Shown: positions 25,050 to 33,625, counted from the first letter of the stretch. The stretch is 64,000 nucleotides of DNA from an uncultured Bacteroides sp. (GCA_900544675.1 UQVZ01000001.1:1-64000); one strand, 5' to 3'. Numbers and translations are program-made. The notes: generated by a model from the letters alone, not told the origin.

Positions 25050-26333
25050 ATGAAACAGACTTTATTTTCTTTATTCGCTCTCTTTCTGGCTTTGGGCACG
25101 GCTTGTGCCCAAAGGCTGGTACGTGTAGATGACGGGTATAGCAATACCTCGGTCAATACGACAGTGTTCCGTAACAATTCGCTGGTGACCGAAGGAGATA
25201 CGCAATACATCGCCTACTATGCTCCCGACGGATACCTGGTATTGGGGAAACGGAAGTTGGGCGATAGTCAATGGATTTTGCAACGTTCTCCGTATAAAGG
25301 CAATGTGGCGGATGCGCACAATGTCATCAGCATGATGGTAGACGGGGCAGGATATATTCACGTGGCTTTTGACCATCACGGTCATCCGCTCAATTATTGC
25401 CGCAGCGTGAAGCCCGGTTCGCTTGAGCTGGGACCTAAAGAGCAGATGACGGGGAAGGACGAACAGGATGTGACTTATCCGGAGTTTTACCGCATGCCTG
25501 ACGGAAACCTGATATTTGTTTACCGTTCGGGTGCATCAGGCAGAGGCAACCTGGTTATGAACCGTTACGATGTAAAGACGCGCCGTTGGGAAAGGGTGCA
25601 GGATGTGTTGATTGACGGCGAAGGCAAACGCAACGCCTATTGGCAGCTGTATGTCGACGCGCAAGGAACCATCCATCTTTCATGGGTATGGCGCGAGACA
25701 TGGCTGGTAGAGACCAATCACGATTTAGCCTATGCTTACTCGGAAGACCAGGGAAAGACTTGGCATAAGTCGACGGGGGAAATATACACGCTTCCTATCC
25801 GGGAAGGGAACGCCGAATATGCCTGGCGTATTCCTCAGAACAGTGAACTGATTAACCAAACCAGTATGTGTACCGATGCCGAGGGGCATCCTTACATTGT
25901 CACTTATTGGCGTGACGCTGATTCGGAAGTTCCCCAATACCGTGTGGTATGGAACGATGGCACCCGCTGGAATATGCGTCAGGTGATGGAACGCAAACAA
26001 CCTTTCTCCTTAAAGGGCGGAGGAACGAAAATGATTCCGATAGCGCGTCCGCGCATTGTGGTGGATGGCGATAAGGCCTATTTCGTATTCCGCGACGCTG
26101 AACGGGGAAGCAAAGTCTCGCTGGCATATACCGATGACCTGAAACAGGGCAAGTGGCAGGTGAAAGACTTGACCGACTTCTCAGTAGAAGCCTGGGAGCC
26201 CAGCCTTGATACCGAACTGTGGAAGCAGCGGAAAGAGCTGCATCTCTTTGTGCAGGTCACTTATCAGGGAGACGGCGAGAAGACAGTCGACCAGGCTCCT
26301 ACACCGGTCTATGTACTGGAGGTGGAAGATTGA
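25050..26333 (+). CDS. BNR_4 beta-propeller protein (candidate GH145- or PL25-like)
   Basis: A 427-residue secreted protein with a signal peptide (LFALFLALGTACAQ) and repeated WxxxDG/YxxS-type blades: DGYLVLGKRKLGDSQWIL, DAHNVISMMVDGAGYIHVAFDHHGHPLNY, DAQGTIHLSWVW and AEGHPYIVTYWRD. It resembles the BNR_4 family, which as I recall is related to seven-bladed propellers including the GH145 rhamnosidases active on arabinogalactan side chains and some ulvan lyases. The ATG at 25050 is used because the longer frame overlaps the upstream gene. It lies in a GH30-GH51-BNR_4-GH105 set. Catalytic activity cannot be assigned from sequence alone. Confidence 0.75.
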   Translation: MKQTLFSLFALFLALGTACAQRLVRVDDGYSNTSVNTTVFRNNSLVTEGDTQYIAYYAPDGYLVLGKRKLGDSQWILQRSPYKGNVADAHNVISMMVDGAGYIHVAFDHHGHPLNYCRSVKPGSLELGPKEQMTGKDEQDVTYPEFYRMPDGNLIFVYRSGASGRGNLVMNRYDVKTRRWERVQDVLIDGEGKRNAYWQLYVDAQGTIHLSWVWRETWLVETNHDLAYAYSEDQGKTWHKSTGEIYTLPIREGNAEYAWRIPQNSELINQTSMCTDAEGHPYIVTYWRDADSEVPQYRVVWNDGTRWNMRQVMERKQPFSLKGGGTKMIPIARPRIVVDGDKAYFVFRDAERGSKVSLAYTDDLKQGKWQVKDLTDFSVEAWEPSLDTELWKQRKELHLFVQVTYQGDGEKTVDQAPTPVYVLEVED

Positions 26334-26394
26334 GCGCCCGGTTCGGTATCTGTTGCAGTTATTGATGGAATTTAACCCTAAAACCATAAAACCA

Positions 26395-28707
26395 ATGAAA
26401 AAACTGTATGTATGGGCAATGGCTTGTTTGTGGGCTCTTTTGCCTTTTGCCAATGCACTGGCAAAGCCTTCCGAGGCGGAAAAAGTGCGCGGGATTATTG
26501 ATAAAGTCAATCAGCACTGGCAGGCTGAAAATTCGCCTGAAGTGCGTGCTTTCTGGGATAATGCCGCTTATCATACCGGTAATATGGAAGCTTATTTCCT
26601 GACCGGAAACGAGGCTTACCGTGCTTATTCGGAAGCGTGGGCGGAGCATAACGAGTGGAAAGGAGCCAAAAGCGACGACCGTTCGAACTGGAAGTATTCG
26701 TATGGCGAAACCGATGACTACGTTTTGTTCGGTGACTGGCAAGTGTGTTTCCAGACTTATATCGACCTTTATCAATTGGATCCCGATGACCGGAAAATCC
26801 GTCGGGCACGCGAAGTCATGGAGTATGAGATGAGCACGCCTCGTCATGATTATTGGTGGTGGAGCGACGGACTTTATATGGTGATGCCTGTCATGACCAA
26901 GCTTTATAAGGTCACTCACAATCCCCTCTATCTGGAGAAGCTTTACGAATATATCCTGTATTCGGACAGCATCATGTTCGACAAGGATGAAAACCTGTAT
27001 TACCGTGATGCGAAATACGTTTATCCCAAGCACAAGAGCCTGAACGGCAAGAAAGACTTTTGGGCGAGAGGTGACGGATGGGTATTGGCAGCTCTTGCCA
27101 AGGTGCTGAAGGATGTGCCCGAAGACTACAAGCACCGTGCTTTCTTTGTCGACAAGTTCCAAAAGATGGCTAAGGCGGTGGCAGCTATCCAGCAGCCGGA
27201 AGGTTATTGGACACGCAGCATGATGGACCCTGAACATGCGCCCGGACCCGAAACCAGCGGAACGGCTTTCTTTACCTACGGTTTGCTGTGGGGAGTGAAC
27301 CACGGTTACCTGGACGAAGCGGTTTATATGCCTGTTATCCAAAAAGCGTGGAAATATTTGTCGGAAACGGCTTTGCAGAAAGACGGTTCGGTAGGCTATG
27401 TACAGCCTATTGGCGAGAAGGCGATTCCCGGTCAGGTAGTCGATGCCAAGTCTACTGCCAACTTTGGGGTAGGGGCATTCCTGCTGGCTGCTTGCGAATA
27501 TGTGCGTTACCTTGAAGCATCGGCACAGACCGACCGTGCTTACTGGAGCAAATTGGCATACGATATGGCAGCTCCTGTATTGAGTAACATGGCAAAAGGA
27601 GAACTTCAGAAGAATATGCAGGTGGAAGTCAGTCCTACCTGGGACGGACGCGATAAGCGCGTGACTTATATGGAATGCTTCGGACGTCTGATGGCAGGCA
27701 TCGCGCCTTGGTTGGCTTTGCCCGATGATGATACCGAAGAAGGAGCGATGCGCAAGCAATTGCGTGAATGGGCTTTGCAGAGTTATGTTCATGCGGTCGA
27801 CCCGGCTTCACCCGATTACCTCTTGTGGCGTAATGAAGGCCAGCCCTTGGTAGATGCTGCCTACGTGGCAGAAAGTTTCCTCCGTGCATTTGATCAGTTA
27901 TGGGTGCCTCTTGACGAAACGACTAAGAAGCGTTACATCGAAGAGTTCACCCAGCTGCGCCGCATCGACCCGCCTTATACCAATTGGTTGCTTTTCTCTG
28001 CCACCATTGAAAGTTTCTTGGCAAAGGCAGGCGCTCCGTTTGATATTTACCGCATCAATTCTGCCATTCGTAAAGTGGAAGAATGGTACACGGGCGACGG
28101 CTGGTATGCCGACGGTCCTTCGTTTGCATTCGATTATTACAGCAGCTATGTGTTCCATCCGATGTATCTCGAAACCTTGGATGCGTTGATAGATGCCGGC
28201 GTACATTCACGTCTGGATTATCCGAAGTATTATCAGCGTGCCTTGAAGCGTGCGCAGAAATATAGCCTGGTATTGGAGCGTTTTATCTCTCCCGAAGGCA
28301 CATTCCCGGTATTCGGACGTTCCATTCCTTACCGTATGGCTACGATGCAGCCGCTTGCGCTGATGGCATGGTATCGAGAATTGCCTGCAGGAGTGACTCC
28401 TGCCCAGGTGCGTTGCGCATTGACCACAGTGCTGAAACGGATGTTTGCCACCGGTGAGAATTTCAATGAAGGAGGTTTCCTTACTATCGGGTTTACCGGT
28501 CGTCAGCCGAATGTGGCAGATTGGTACACCAACAACGGAAGCCTTTATATGACGTCGCTTTCTTTCTTGCCTTTGGGATTGCCTGCCAGCGATGCCTTTT
28601 GGACAGATGCTCCGCAAGACTGGACGAGTAAGAAAGCTTGGAGCGGAAAGCCTTTCCCGAAAGACCATCATTGGAGCGATGAAATTGTGACGAGAGATTT
28701 ATATTAA
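26395..28707 (+). CDS. GH105 unsaturated uronyl hydrolase fused to DUF2264 domain
   Basis: A 770-residue secreted protein with a signal peptide (ACLWALLPFANALA). The N-terminal half (about 25-375) is an alpha6/alpha6 barrel like GH105/GH88, with WWWSDGLYMVMPVM, FWARGDGWVLAALAKVL and GTAFFTYGLLWGVNHGYLD. These enzymes remove 4,5-unsaturated uronic acids left by lyases. The C-terminal half (about 395-760) matches the DUF2264 pattern, with YMECFGRLMAGIAPWL, YTNWLLFSATIE, WYADGPSFAFDYYSSYVFHPMY and GRSIPYRMATMQPLALMAWYRELP. The ATG at 26395 gives a clear signal peptide; the longer frame does not. The fusion places two uronide-type modules in one chain. Confidence 0.87.
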   Translation: MKKLYVWAMACLWALLPFANALAKPSEAEKVRGIIDKVNQHWQAENSPEVRAFWDNAAYHTGNMEAYFLTGNEAYRAYSEAWAEHNEWKGAKSDDRSNWKYSYGETDDYVLFGDWQVCFQTYIDLYQLDPDDRKIRRAREVMEYEMSTPRHDYWWWSDGLYMVMPVMTKLYKVTHNPLYLEKLYEYILYSDSIMFDKDENLYYRDAKYVYPKHKSLNGKKDFWARGDGWVLAALAKVLKDVPEDYKHRAFFVDKFQKMAKAVAAIQQPEGYWTRSMMDPEHAPGPETSGTAFFTYGLLWGVNHGYLDEAVYMPVIQKAWKYLSETALQKDGSVGYVQPIGEKAIPGQVVDAKSTANFGVGAFLLAACEYVRYLEASAQTDRAYWSKLAYDMAAPVLSNMAKGELQKNMQVEVSPTWDGRDKRVTYMECFGRLMAGIAPWLALPDDDTEEGAMRKQLREWALQSYVHAVDPASPDYLLWRNEGQPLVDAAYVAESFLRAFDQLWVPLDETTKKRYIEEFTQLRRIDPPYTNWLLFSATIESFLAKAGAPFDIYRINSAIRKVEEWYTGDGWYADGPSFAFDYYSSYVFHPMYLETLDALIDAGVHSRLDYPKYYQRALKRAQKYSLVLERFISPEGTFPVFGRSIPYRMATMQPLALMAWYRELPAGVTPAQVRCALTTVLKRMFATGENFNEGGFLTIGFTGRQPNVADWYTNNGSLYMTSLSFLPLGLPASDAFWTDAPQDWTSKKAWSGKPFPKDHHWSDEIVTRDLY

Positions 28708-28711
28708 TAAT

Positions 28712-28868
28712 AAGGAGTTATTAGGAGTTAAGGAGTTAGAGAAGTTAAAGAAGTTAGAGAAGTTAAAGCCAATACTTTTTTAGGAGTTAAGTAGTTAAGA
28801 AGTTAAGGAGTTAAGCCAATACTTCTGCTGAACTATTCAAAACCTAGTCACCTAGTACCTAGTTCCCT
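28712..28868 (+). repeat. Intergenic GAGTTAAG/CCAATACTTC repeat, copy A
   Basis: Tandem variants of GGAGTTAAGAAGTTAAAG followed by GCCAATACTTCTGCTG and a run of CCTAGTNCCTAGTTCCCTAG words. Related copies, some inverted, lie at 32595-32775, 33223-33302 and 35729-35829. No coding function is evident. Confidence 0.75.
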
Positions 28869-28879
28869 AGTCACCTAAA

Positions 28880-28915
28880 AAAATATCCCGCCGACAGAAG
28901 CCAGCGGGATATTTT
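28880..28915. terminator. Bidirectional rho-independent terminator after mdh
   Basis: AAAATATCCCGC (28880-28891) and GCGGGATATTTT (28904-28915) form a 12-bp stem with a 12-base loop and A/T runs on both sides. It ends mdh on the minus strand and could stop readthrough from the GH105 gene. Confidence 0.8.
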
Positions 28916-28936
28916 TATTCTCTTACCTGAAAATCA

Positions 28937-29938
28937 TTATTTGATGTTCGGGTTCAGCTTGTTCCATTCAGAGATTGCAGGAAGAACGCCCATAGCGATT
29001 ACTTCGTCACGCAATTCGCAGAGGTGAGCGTAGCTCTTATCCAAAGCTTCTTGTTCTTCGGCTGTTCCGTTCAAGGCAGCGCAGTGGCAACCGTCAGCTG
29101 TGATTGAAGTTTCCCATGCCATCATGATGTGGTCGTACTTGTCATTTGAGATATAAGTACCAGCCGGCCAGCGGAATGATTTGCCGCCCATAGCTGCACC
29201 AATCATTTCGATAGATACGTATGCCGGGCTCTGGAATGAAGAACGGCCACGCAATGCGATGATGTTGGCACCGCCTTTAATAACTTTCTGTTGGATTTCA
29301 GCCCAAGTTTCTTTCGGCAGAGCGTCAGTACCGATGATGTCAGTCAACGGTTTGCCGTTTACTTTTGCTGTAGAAGCAAATACAGCCATCTGTTCGCCAT
29401 GGCCACCGTAAGTACGGCAGTTTTCAACTGAATCCATAGGAACGTTGAAGTATTTAGCCAATTCGCTGCGCAGACGAGTAGAGTCCAAAGCTGCCAAGGT
29501 AGTAACCTGAGAAGGTTTCAAGCCAGAGTACAGCAACGTAATCAGACCGGTGATGTCAGCCGGGTTGAAGATAACGACGATGTGTTTTACATCCGGGCAG
29601 TATGCTTTTACATTCTTACCGAATTCCTCAGCGATAGCGGCATTGCCTTTCAGCAAGTCTTCACGAGTCATGCCGGCTTTACGGGCAGCACCTCCTGAGT
29701 TTACGATATATTTAGCACCAGTCAGCGCTTCTTTAACGTCGGTAGTGAAGGTTACGTTTACACCTTCGAAACCGCAGTGATACAATTCTTCTGCAACACC
29801 TTCCAGACCCGGACCGTATGGGTCATACAAACAGATGTTAGGAGTCAAACCCATCATAATGGCAGTCTGAGCCATATTAGAACCGATCATGCCGGCAGCA
29901 CCAACAATGGTAAGCTTTTCGTTAGTTACAAATTCCAT
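28937..29938 (-). CDS. mdh: Malate dehydrogenase
   Basis: A 333-residue cytoplasmic enzyme interconverting malate and oxaloacetate with NAD(H), used in the reductive succinate pathway of Bacteroidota. It shows the Rossmann loop GAAGMIGSNM (13-22), the mobile active-site loop AARKAGMTREDLL (84-96), NPAD (126-129), the LDSTRLR motif (151-157) and the catalytic histidine H180 in YGGHGEQM. The start at 29938 is supported by a -7 box about 50 bases upstream. It stands alone as a single-gene unit between a strong terminator and a repeat-filled spacer. Confidence 0.93.
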   Translation of the reverse strand: MEFVTNEKLTIVGAAGMIGSNMAQTAIMMGLTPNICLYDPYGPGLEGVAEELYHCGFEGVNVTFTTDVKEALTGAKYIVNSGGAARKAGMTREDLLKGNAAIAEEFGKNVKAYCPDVKHIVVIFNPADITGLITLLYSGLKPSQVTTLAALDSTRLRSELAKYFNVPMDSVENCRTYGGHGEQMAVFASTAKVNGKPLTDIIGTDALPKETWAEIQQKVIKGGANIIALRGRSSFQSPAYVSIEMIGAAMGGKSFRWPAGTYISNDKYDHIMMAWETSITADGCHCAALNGTAEEQEALDKSYAHLCELRDEVIAMGVLPAISEWNKLNPNIK

Positions 29939-29990
29939 AATTCTTTTATTTTAGTTAAGTTATAAGGTATATTCTTTTTTCTAACCGATG

Positions 29991-29998
29991 CAAAGTTA
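29991..29998 (-). promoter_or_regulatory. -7 element of mdh
   Basis: The minus strand reads TAACTTTG, a good match to TAnnTTTG, 53 bases before the mdh start. A -33 element was not convincing. Confidence 0.5.
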
Positions 29999-30338
29999 AA
30001 AAAGTTCTTTTTATAAGCGAATCATTAGGCAAAGAAATCTATAGGGAAACAACACCTTTTCAACTTAATTACGGAATTATTTCACTATTTTTAAATCAAA
30101 CCCTCCCTTTTTGCTATGAGCAGTTGGCAAAAGGTTCAGCAGACAAAGTGATTTCTTTTATTGAACACAGAGACACAGAGGCACAGAGAATAAATTAATC
30201 CGCGAAAATCTGCGTAATCTGCGTTTCAAACAAAACCTTGTCAACTTGTCACCTGATACCTTGTCACCTGATACCTTGTCAACTATAAAAAAACTCTAAA
30301 GAAAGAAACTTAGAACATCCCCGTCTATTGATTTTAAC

Positions 30339-30346
30339 TAATTTTG
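30339..30346 (+). promoter_or_regulatory. -7 element of the antiporter gene
   Basis: TAATTTTG matches TAnnTTTG and lies 25 bases before the ATG at 30371. No clear -33 element is seen. Confidence 0.45.
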
Positions 30347-30370
30347 CTCCCCGATAAATTACATACGAAT

Positions 30371-32587
30371 ATGTCTGAATTAGCACCTTTGATTACCGAT
30401 TTAGGTATGATTCTGATTGTGGCGGGATGCGTCATGATCTTGTTTAAATGGCTGAAACAGCCTGTTATCCTGGGCTACATCGTAGCCGGGTTCATCACCG
30501 GTCCGTCTGTGAGCTTCCTGCCCACGGTGTCCGATACGTCCGACATCAAGATATGGGCGGATATAGGTGTCATCTTCCTGTTGTTTACCATGGGATTGGA
30601 GTTCTCCTTCCGCAAGTTGCTGAATGTAGGCCTGAGCGCCATGATAGCCACCATCACCATCGTGTGCGGCATGATGTTCTTAGGCTATTCGGCAGGAAAC
30701 CTGATGGGATTCTCCCACATCACCAGCCTCTTCCTGGGCGGTATGCTGTCCATGTCGTCTACAGCCATCGTGTTCAAGGCTTTCAACGACATGAACCTTC
30801 TGCAGCAGAAGTTCACCGGCATCGTGCTGGGCATTCTGGTGGTCGAAGACCTGGTAGGCGTTGTCATGATGGTCGTACTTTCCACATTGGCAGCCAGCAG
30901 CCAGTTCGAAGGCACAGCCTTGCTGGGAAGCCTGATGAAGCTGGTCTCCTTCCTGGTGTTCTGGTCGGTGCTGGGCATCTACCTGCTCCCTACCTTATTA
31001 AATAAGATCAAACGGTTCGTGAGCGACGAGATTCTGCTGGTCGTATCCCTGGGGCTTTGCCTGCTCATGGTGATGATTGCAGTACAGGCAGGCTTCTCTT
31101 CAGCACTGGGCGCCTTCGTCATGGGCTCCTTGTTGGCAGAAACCTCTGTGAGCGAACGCATCGTGCGGGTAGTTCAGCCGGTCAAGGACCTGTTTGGCGC
31201 AGTCTTTTTCGTCTCGGTAGGTATGATGATCGACCCTGCCATCATCGCCGACTATATCTTGCCTATCCTGTTGCTGACCGTGCTGGTGCTGGTAGGGCAG
31301 AGCCTTTTCGGCACCTTTGGTGTCTTGCTTTCGGGCGAACCGCTGAAGCTGGCGATGAAGTCGGGCTTCTCGCTGACCCAGGTAGGCGAGTTCGCTTTCA
31401 TCATCGCTTCCTTAGGAGTGAGCCTGAAAGTGACCGATGAATATCTGTATCCCGTTATCGTGGCGGTATCGGTCATTACCACCTTCTGCACACCTTATAT
31501 GATACGCCTTTCCGAGCCTGCCTATACGTGGGTCGACAAGCATCTGCCTGCCTGGTGCAAGCAAATGTTGTCGCGCTATGCTTCCGGTTCCATCTCCGAG
31601 AAGCACCAGAACGACTGGCACCGCCTGTTGCGCAGCATGATTGTCGGCGTACTGATTTACCTGATTGTCAGCGTAGGCATCATCGTGATGTTCTTTAGCC
31701 GTTTCTATCCGTTCATCCAAAGCCATTTGCCCGGCTTGCAAGGCAACCTGCTCAGTGCCTTGATTCTGCTGGCGGTGCTTTCTCCGTTGCTGTGGGCAAT
31801 GGTCATGAAGAAGAACCACTCGCCGGAGTTCCGCCGCTTGTGGGAAGACAACCTAGTCAACCGGGGTGCTTTGGTTTCGCTGGTCTTGGTAAAGGTGATT
31901 CTCTGCATCACCATCGTGATGAGCATTGTGGTCCGCCTCTTCAATGTGGCTTCGGGACTGGGACTGGTCATTGCCCTGCTTATTGTGGTAGCAGTCTATT
32001 CGTCGAAGCGTATCCGCAAGCGTTCGCAAGAGATGGAAGAGCGTTTCGAAGAAAACTTCATGGGACCGGACGAGCCCAAGGCAAAACCATCTACCCTGTT
32101 CGAGCAGGTAGATGACAATTCCTCGCTGTCCGACCTGCACGCGACCGACTTCACCGTAGACCCTAATTCCTGCTATGCCGGAAAGACCCTGAAAGAGATT
32201 GCGCCCCGCACCCGCTTCCGGGTAAATGTGGTTTCCATCACCCGGGGAGAAGCTGTTCTCGATATTCCGCAAGGCGATGAAACGCTTTATCCTTGCGACA
32301 AGATTACGGTAGTAGGCACCGACGAAGACCTCTTGCAGTTCCGCCAGGCATTGGAACAGAAAGCCATAAGTGAAGGAAGCAAGGATATTTCTTCCCATAA
32401 AACTACACGCATCACGAGCTTATGTGTCGACGACGCCTCTTCCCTGCTCGGCAAAAGTGTAGGCGATGTGAAGTCCGACCGCATCATCATCCTGGGTGTA
32501 GAGCGAGGCAAGGAAACAGTAAAGAACCCTGTCCCCGCCTTCGTCTTCCAGCCCGGCGATGTAGTCTGGATGGTTGCAGCCAATTAG
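30371..32587 (+). CDS. KefB/CPA2-family cation:proton antiporter with TrkA-C domains
   Basis: A 738-residue inner-membrane protein. The first 380 residues form a Na+/H+-exchanger domain with about twelve membrane segments, including TMGLEFSFRKLLNVG, GMLSMSSTAIVFKAF and VVEDLVGVVMMVVLS, the CPA2 core. More membrane segments occur at about 425-450, 460-480 and 510-545. The cytoplasmic tail holds one or two TrkA-C/RCK-C-like domains (about 590-665 and 680-738), which usually sense a ligand. It probably exchanges K+ or Na+ for protons. The ATG at 30371 is used; the frame extends only to a TTG nine codons upstream. Confidence 0.9.
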   Translation: MSELAPLITDLGMILIVAGCVMILFKWLKQPVILGYIVAGFITGPSVSFLPTVSDTSDIKIWADIGVIFLLFTMGLEFSFRKLLNVGLSAMIATITIVCGMMFLGYSAGNLMGFSHITSLFLGGMLSMSSTAIVFKAFNDMNLLQQKFTGIVLGILVVEDLVGVVMMVVLSTLAASSQFEGTALLGSLMKLVSFLVFWSVLGIYLLPTLLNKIKRFVSDEILLVVSLGLCLLMVMIAVQAGFSSALGAFVMGSLLAETSVSERIVRVVQPVKDLFGAVFFVSVGMMIDPAIIADYILPILLLTVLVLVGQSLFGTFGVLLSGEPLKLAMKSGFSLTQVGEFAFIIASLGVSLKVTDEYLYPVIVAVSVITTFCTPYMIRLSEPAYTWVDKHLPAWCKQMLSRYASGSISEKHQNDWHRLLRSMIVGVLIYLIVSVGIIVMFFSRFYPFIQSHLPGLQGNLLSALILLAVLSPLLWAMVMKKNHSPEFRRLWEDNLVNRGALVSLVLVKVILCITIVMSIVVRLFNVASGLGLVIALLIVVAVYSSKRIRKRSQEMEERFEENFMGPDEPKAKPSTLFEQVDDNSSLSDLHATDFTVDPNSCYAGKTLKEIAPRTRFRVNVVSITRGEAVLDIPQGDETLYPCDKITVVGTDEDLLQFRQALEQKAISEGSKDISSHKTTRITSLCVDDASSLLGKSVGDVKSDRIIILGVERGKETVKNPVPAFVFQPGDVVWMVAAN

Positions 32588-32594
32588 TCGAATA

Positions 32595-32775
32595 GTTGAC
32601 AAGGTTTTTCTTTAGGAGTTAAGTAGTTAAGAAGTTAAGGAGTTAAGCCAATAGCTTTGTTTTTTAGGAGTTAAGTAGTTAAAGAAGTTAAGGAGTTAAG
32701 CCAATACTTCTGCTGATGTATTCAAAACCTAGTTCCTAGTTCCCTAATAACAAAAACCTTGTCAACTTGTCAACT
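32595..32775 (+). repeat. Intergenic GAGTTAAG repeat, copy B (two units)
   Basis: Two units of GGAGTTAAGTAGTTAAG...GGAGTTAAGCCAATA. The first (32595-32659) is the inverted complement of 33238-33302. The second (32664-32775) is the inverted complement of 35729-35829, apart from a short gap. They form the left arms of two nested inverted repeats around the start of the fimbrial locus. Confidence 0.8.
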
Positions 32776-32985
32776 CATCAACTATCTTACTTTAACTCCT
32801 TTAACTTCTCTAACTCCTTAACTCCTTAACTCCTCTAACTTCTCTAACTTCTTTAACTCCTCTAACTTCTTTAACTCCTCTAACTCCTCTAACTTCTTTA
32901 ACTTCTCTAACTTCTCTAACTTCTTTAACTCCTCTAACTCCTTTAACTCCTTAACTCCTCTAACTCCTCTATCTGCCTTTGCTGG

Positions 32986-33046
32986 AAGATTAATAATCTT
33001 ACAGCCGGAAGATTAATAATCTTACAGCTTGAAGATTATTAATCTT
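32986..33046. repeat. Three 15-bp palindromes spaced 23 bp
   Basis: AAGATTAATAATCTT at 32986-33000 and 33009-33023 and its reverse form AAGATTATTAATCTT at 33032-33046 are each palindromes around one central base. The period is exactly 23 bases. A protein-binding array or transcribed hairpins are both possible. Confidence 0.75.
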
Positions 33047-33078
33047 ATCAGAAACGAAGCTATCTGCCCTGATTACTT

Positions 33079-33203
33079 GAAACAAATAAACACAAACACA
33101 GAAACACAAAGACACAGAGTGTTGATTCTTCATTCTTCATTCTTAATTCTTCATTTAATTGAAGCCCTCTGTGTCTCCGTGTCTCTGTGTTTGTGTTTGT
33201 TTC
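33079..33203. repeat. Long inverted repeat of ACACAGAG words
   Basis: The left arm (33079-33119, GAAACAAATAAACACAAACA onward) is nearly complementary to the right arm (33167-33203, ending GTGTTTGTGTTTGTTTC), with about 47 bases between, themselves made of CATTCTTCATTCTTAATTC repeats. The transcript could fold into a stem of more than 30 bp. Confidence 0.7.
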
Positions 33204-33222
33204 AGGTAACCAAGAGACTAGG

Positions 33223-33302
33223 TTTTAGATAGTTCAGCAAAACTATTGGCTTAACTCCTTAACTTCTTAACTACTTAACTCCTAAAAAAAGACCTTGTCA
33301 AC
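33223..33302 (-). repeat. Intergenic GAGTTAAG repeat, copy C (inverted)
   Basis: The minus strand reads GGAGTTAAGTAGTTAAGAAG and then GCCAATAGTTTTGCTGAAC. Bases 33238-33302 are inverted relative to 32595-32659 with few differences; 578 bases lie between the arms. Confidence 0.75.
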
Positions 33303-33570
33303 TTGTCAACTATCCTACTTTAACTTCTAACGAAGCGAGCGGAGTGATAACTTCTCTAACTTCTTTAACTCCTATATAATAATAGGTATCTCCGCTCCTT
33401 CTGCAACGGTTTCTATTTGATACCTTGCATTTTTTTGAAAAAAAATAGCTAATAAACCTTGCTATTGTAAAATTTATTGTTTATGTTTGCGGTTGATTAA
33501 CGAAGCAATTGCGTAAAAAGCAACTTGGCAAGTTCAGATTAGATAGCTGAAATTTGCTGTATGAATACTG

Positions 33571-33605
33571 AATTTAAGTAAAATGTGTCGCTACTCATAG
33601 TAGCG
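33571..33605 (+). promoter_or_regulatory. Shared 15-mer and hairpin before DUF3575 gene
   Basis: AATTTAAGTAAAATG (33571-33585) recurs exactly at 35908-35922 before the fimbrillin gene. It is followed here by CGCTACT-CAT-AGTAGCG (33589-33605), a 7-bp hairpin 20 bases before the ATG. The two may mark a common promoter-proximal or leader element of the fimbrial locus. Confidence 0.5.
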
Positions 33606-33625
33606 GGAACTAAAAAAGATAGATT

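Larger units (their letters stand above)
29939..30370. other. Divergent spacer with intergenic repeats
   Basis: A 432-base gene-free stretch holding the promoters of mdh and the antiporter and, between about 30160 and 30290, degenerate repeats: ACACAGAGACACAGAGGCACAG, CTGCGTAATCTGCGTTTCAA and three variants of ACCTTGTCAACTTG. The same words recur at 33079-33203, 38160-38400, 49157-49190 and 51805-51845. Confidence 0.65.
32588..33625. other. 1-kb repeat-filled region upstream of the fimbrial operon
   Basis: No gene is supported. It holds copy B of the GAGTTAAG repeat, a tract at about 32790-32975 built almost wholly of TAACTCCT/TAACTTCT words, three tandem odd palindromes (32986-33046), a long inverted repeat of ACACAGAG-type words (33079-33203), copy C of the GAGTTAAG repeat, and an AT-rich stretch (33370-33625) that probably contains the fimbrial promoter. 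Confidence 0.7.

Noticed and set aside
26206..26394. Longer open frame upstream of the GH105-DUF2264 gene
   Set aside because: It overlaps the end of the BNR_4 gene in another frame and would hide the clear signal peptide that begins at 26395.
26359..27792. 477-codon frame antisense to the GH105 gene
   Set aside because: Long only because of codon bias on the other strand; the plus strand encodes a recognised enzyme.
32790..32975. CRISPR-like or coding tract of TAACTCCT words
   Set aside because: The words are 8-11 bases with no spacers and no frame; it is simple intergenic repeat sequence.
33079..33203. Terminal inverted repeats of an insertion sequence
   Set aside because: Only 47 bases lie between the arms and no transposase is present.
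33029..33232. 67-codon open frame in the fimbrial upstream region
   Set aside because: It lies wholly in palindromes and ACACAGAG repeats and encodes low-complexity sequence.
32595..33302. Mpi-type invertible promoter of Bacteroides
   Set aside because: I see no short conserved Mpi-like recombination motif at the arm ends and no recombinase gene nearby; kept only as possible homologous inversion.
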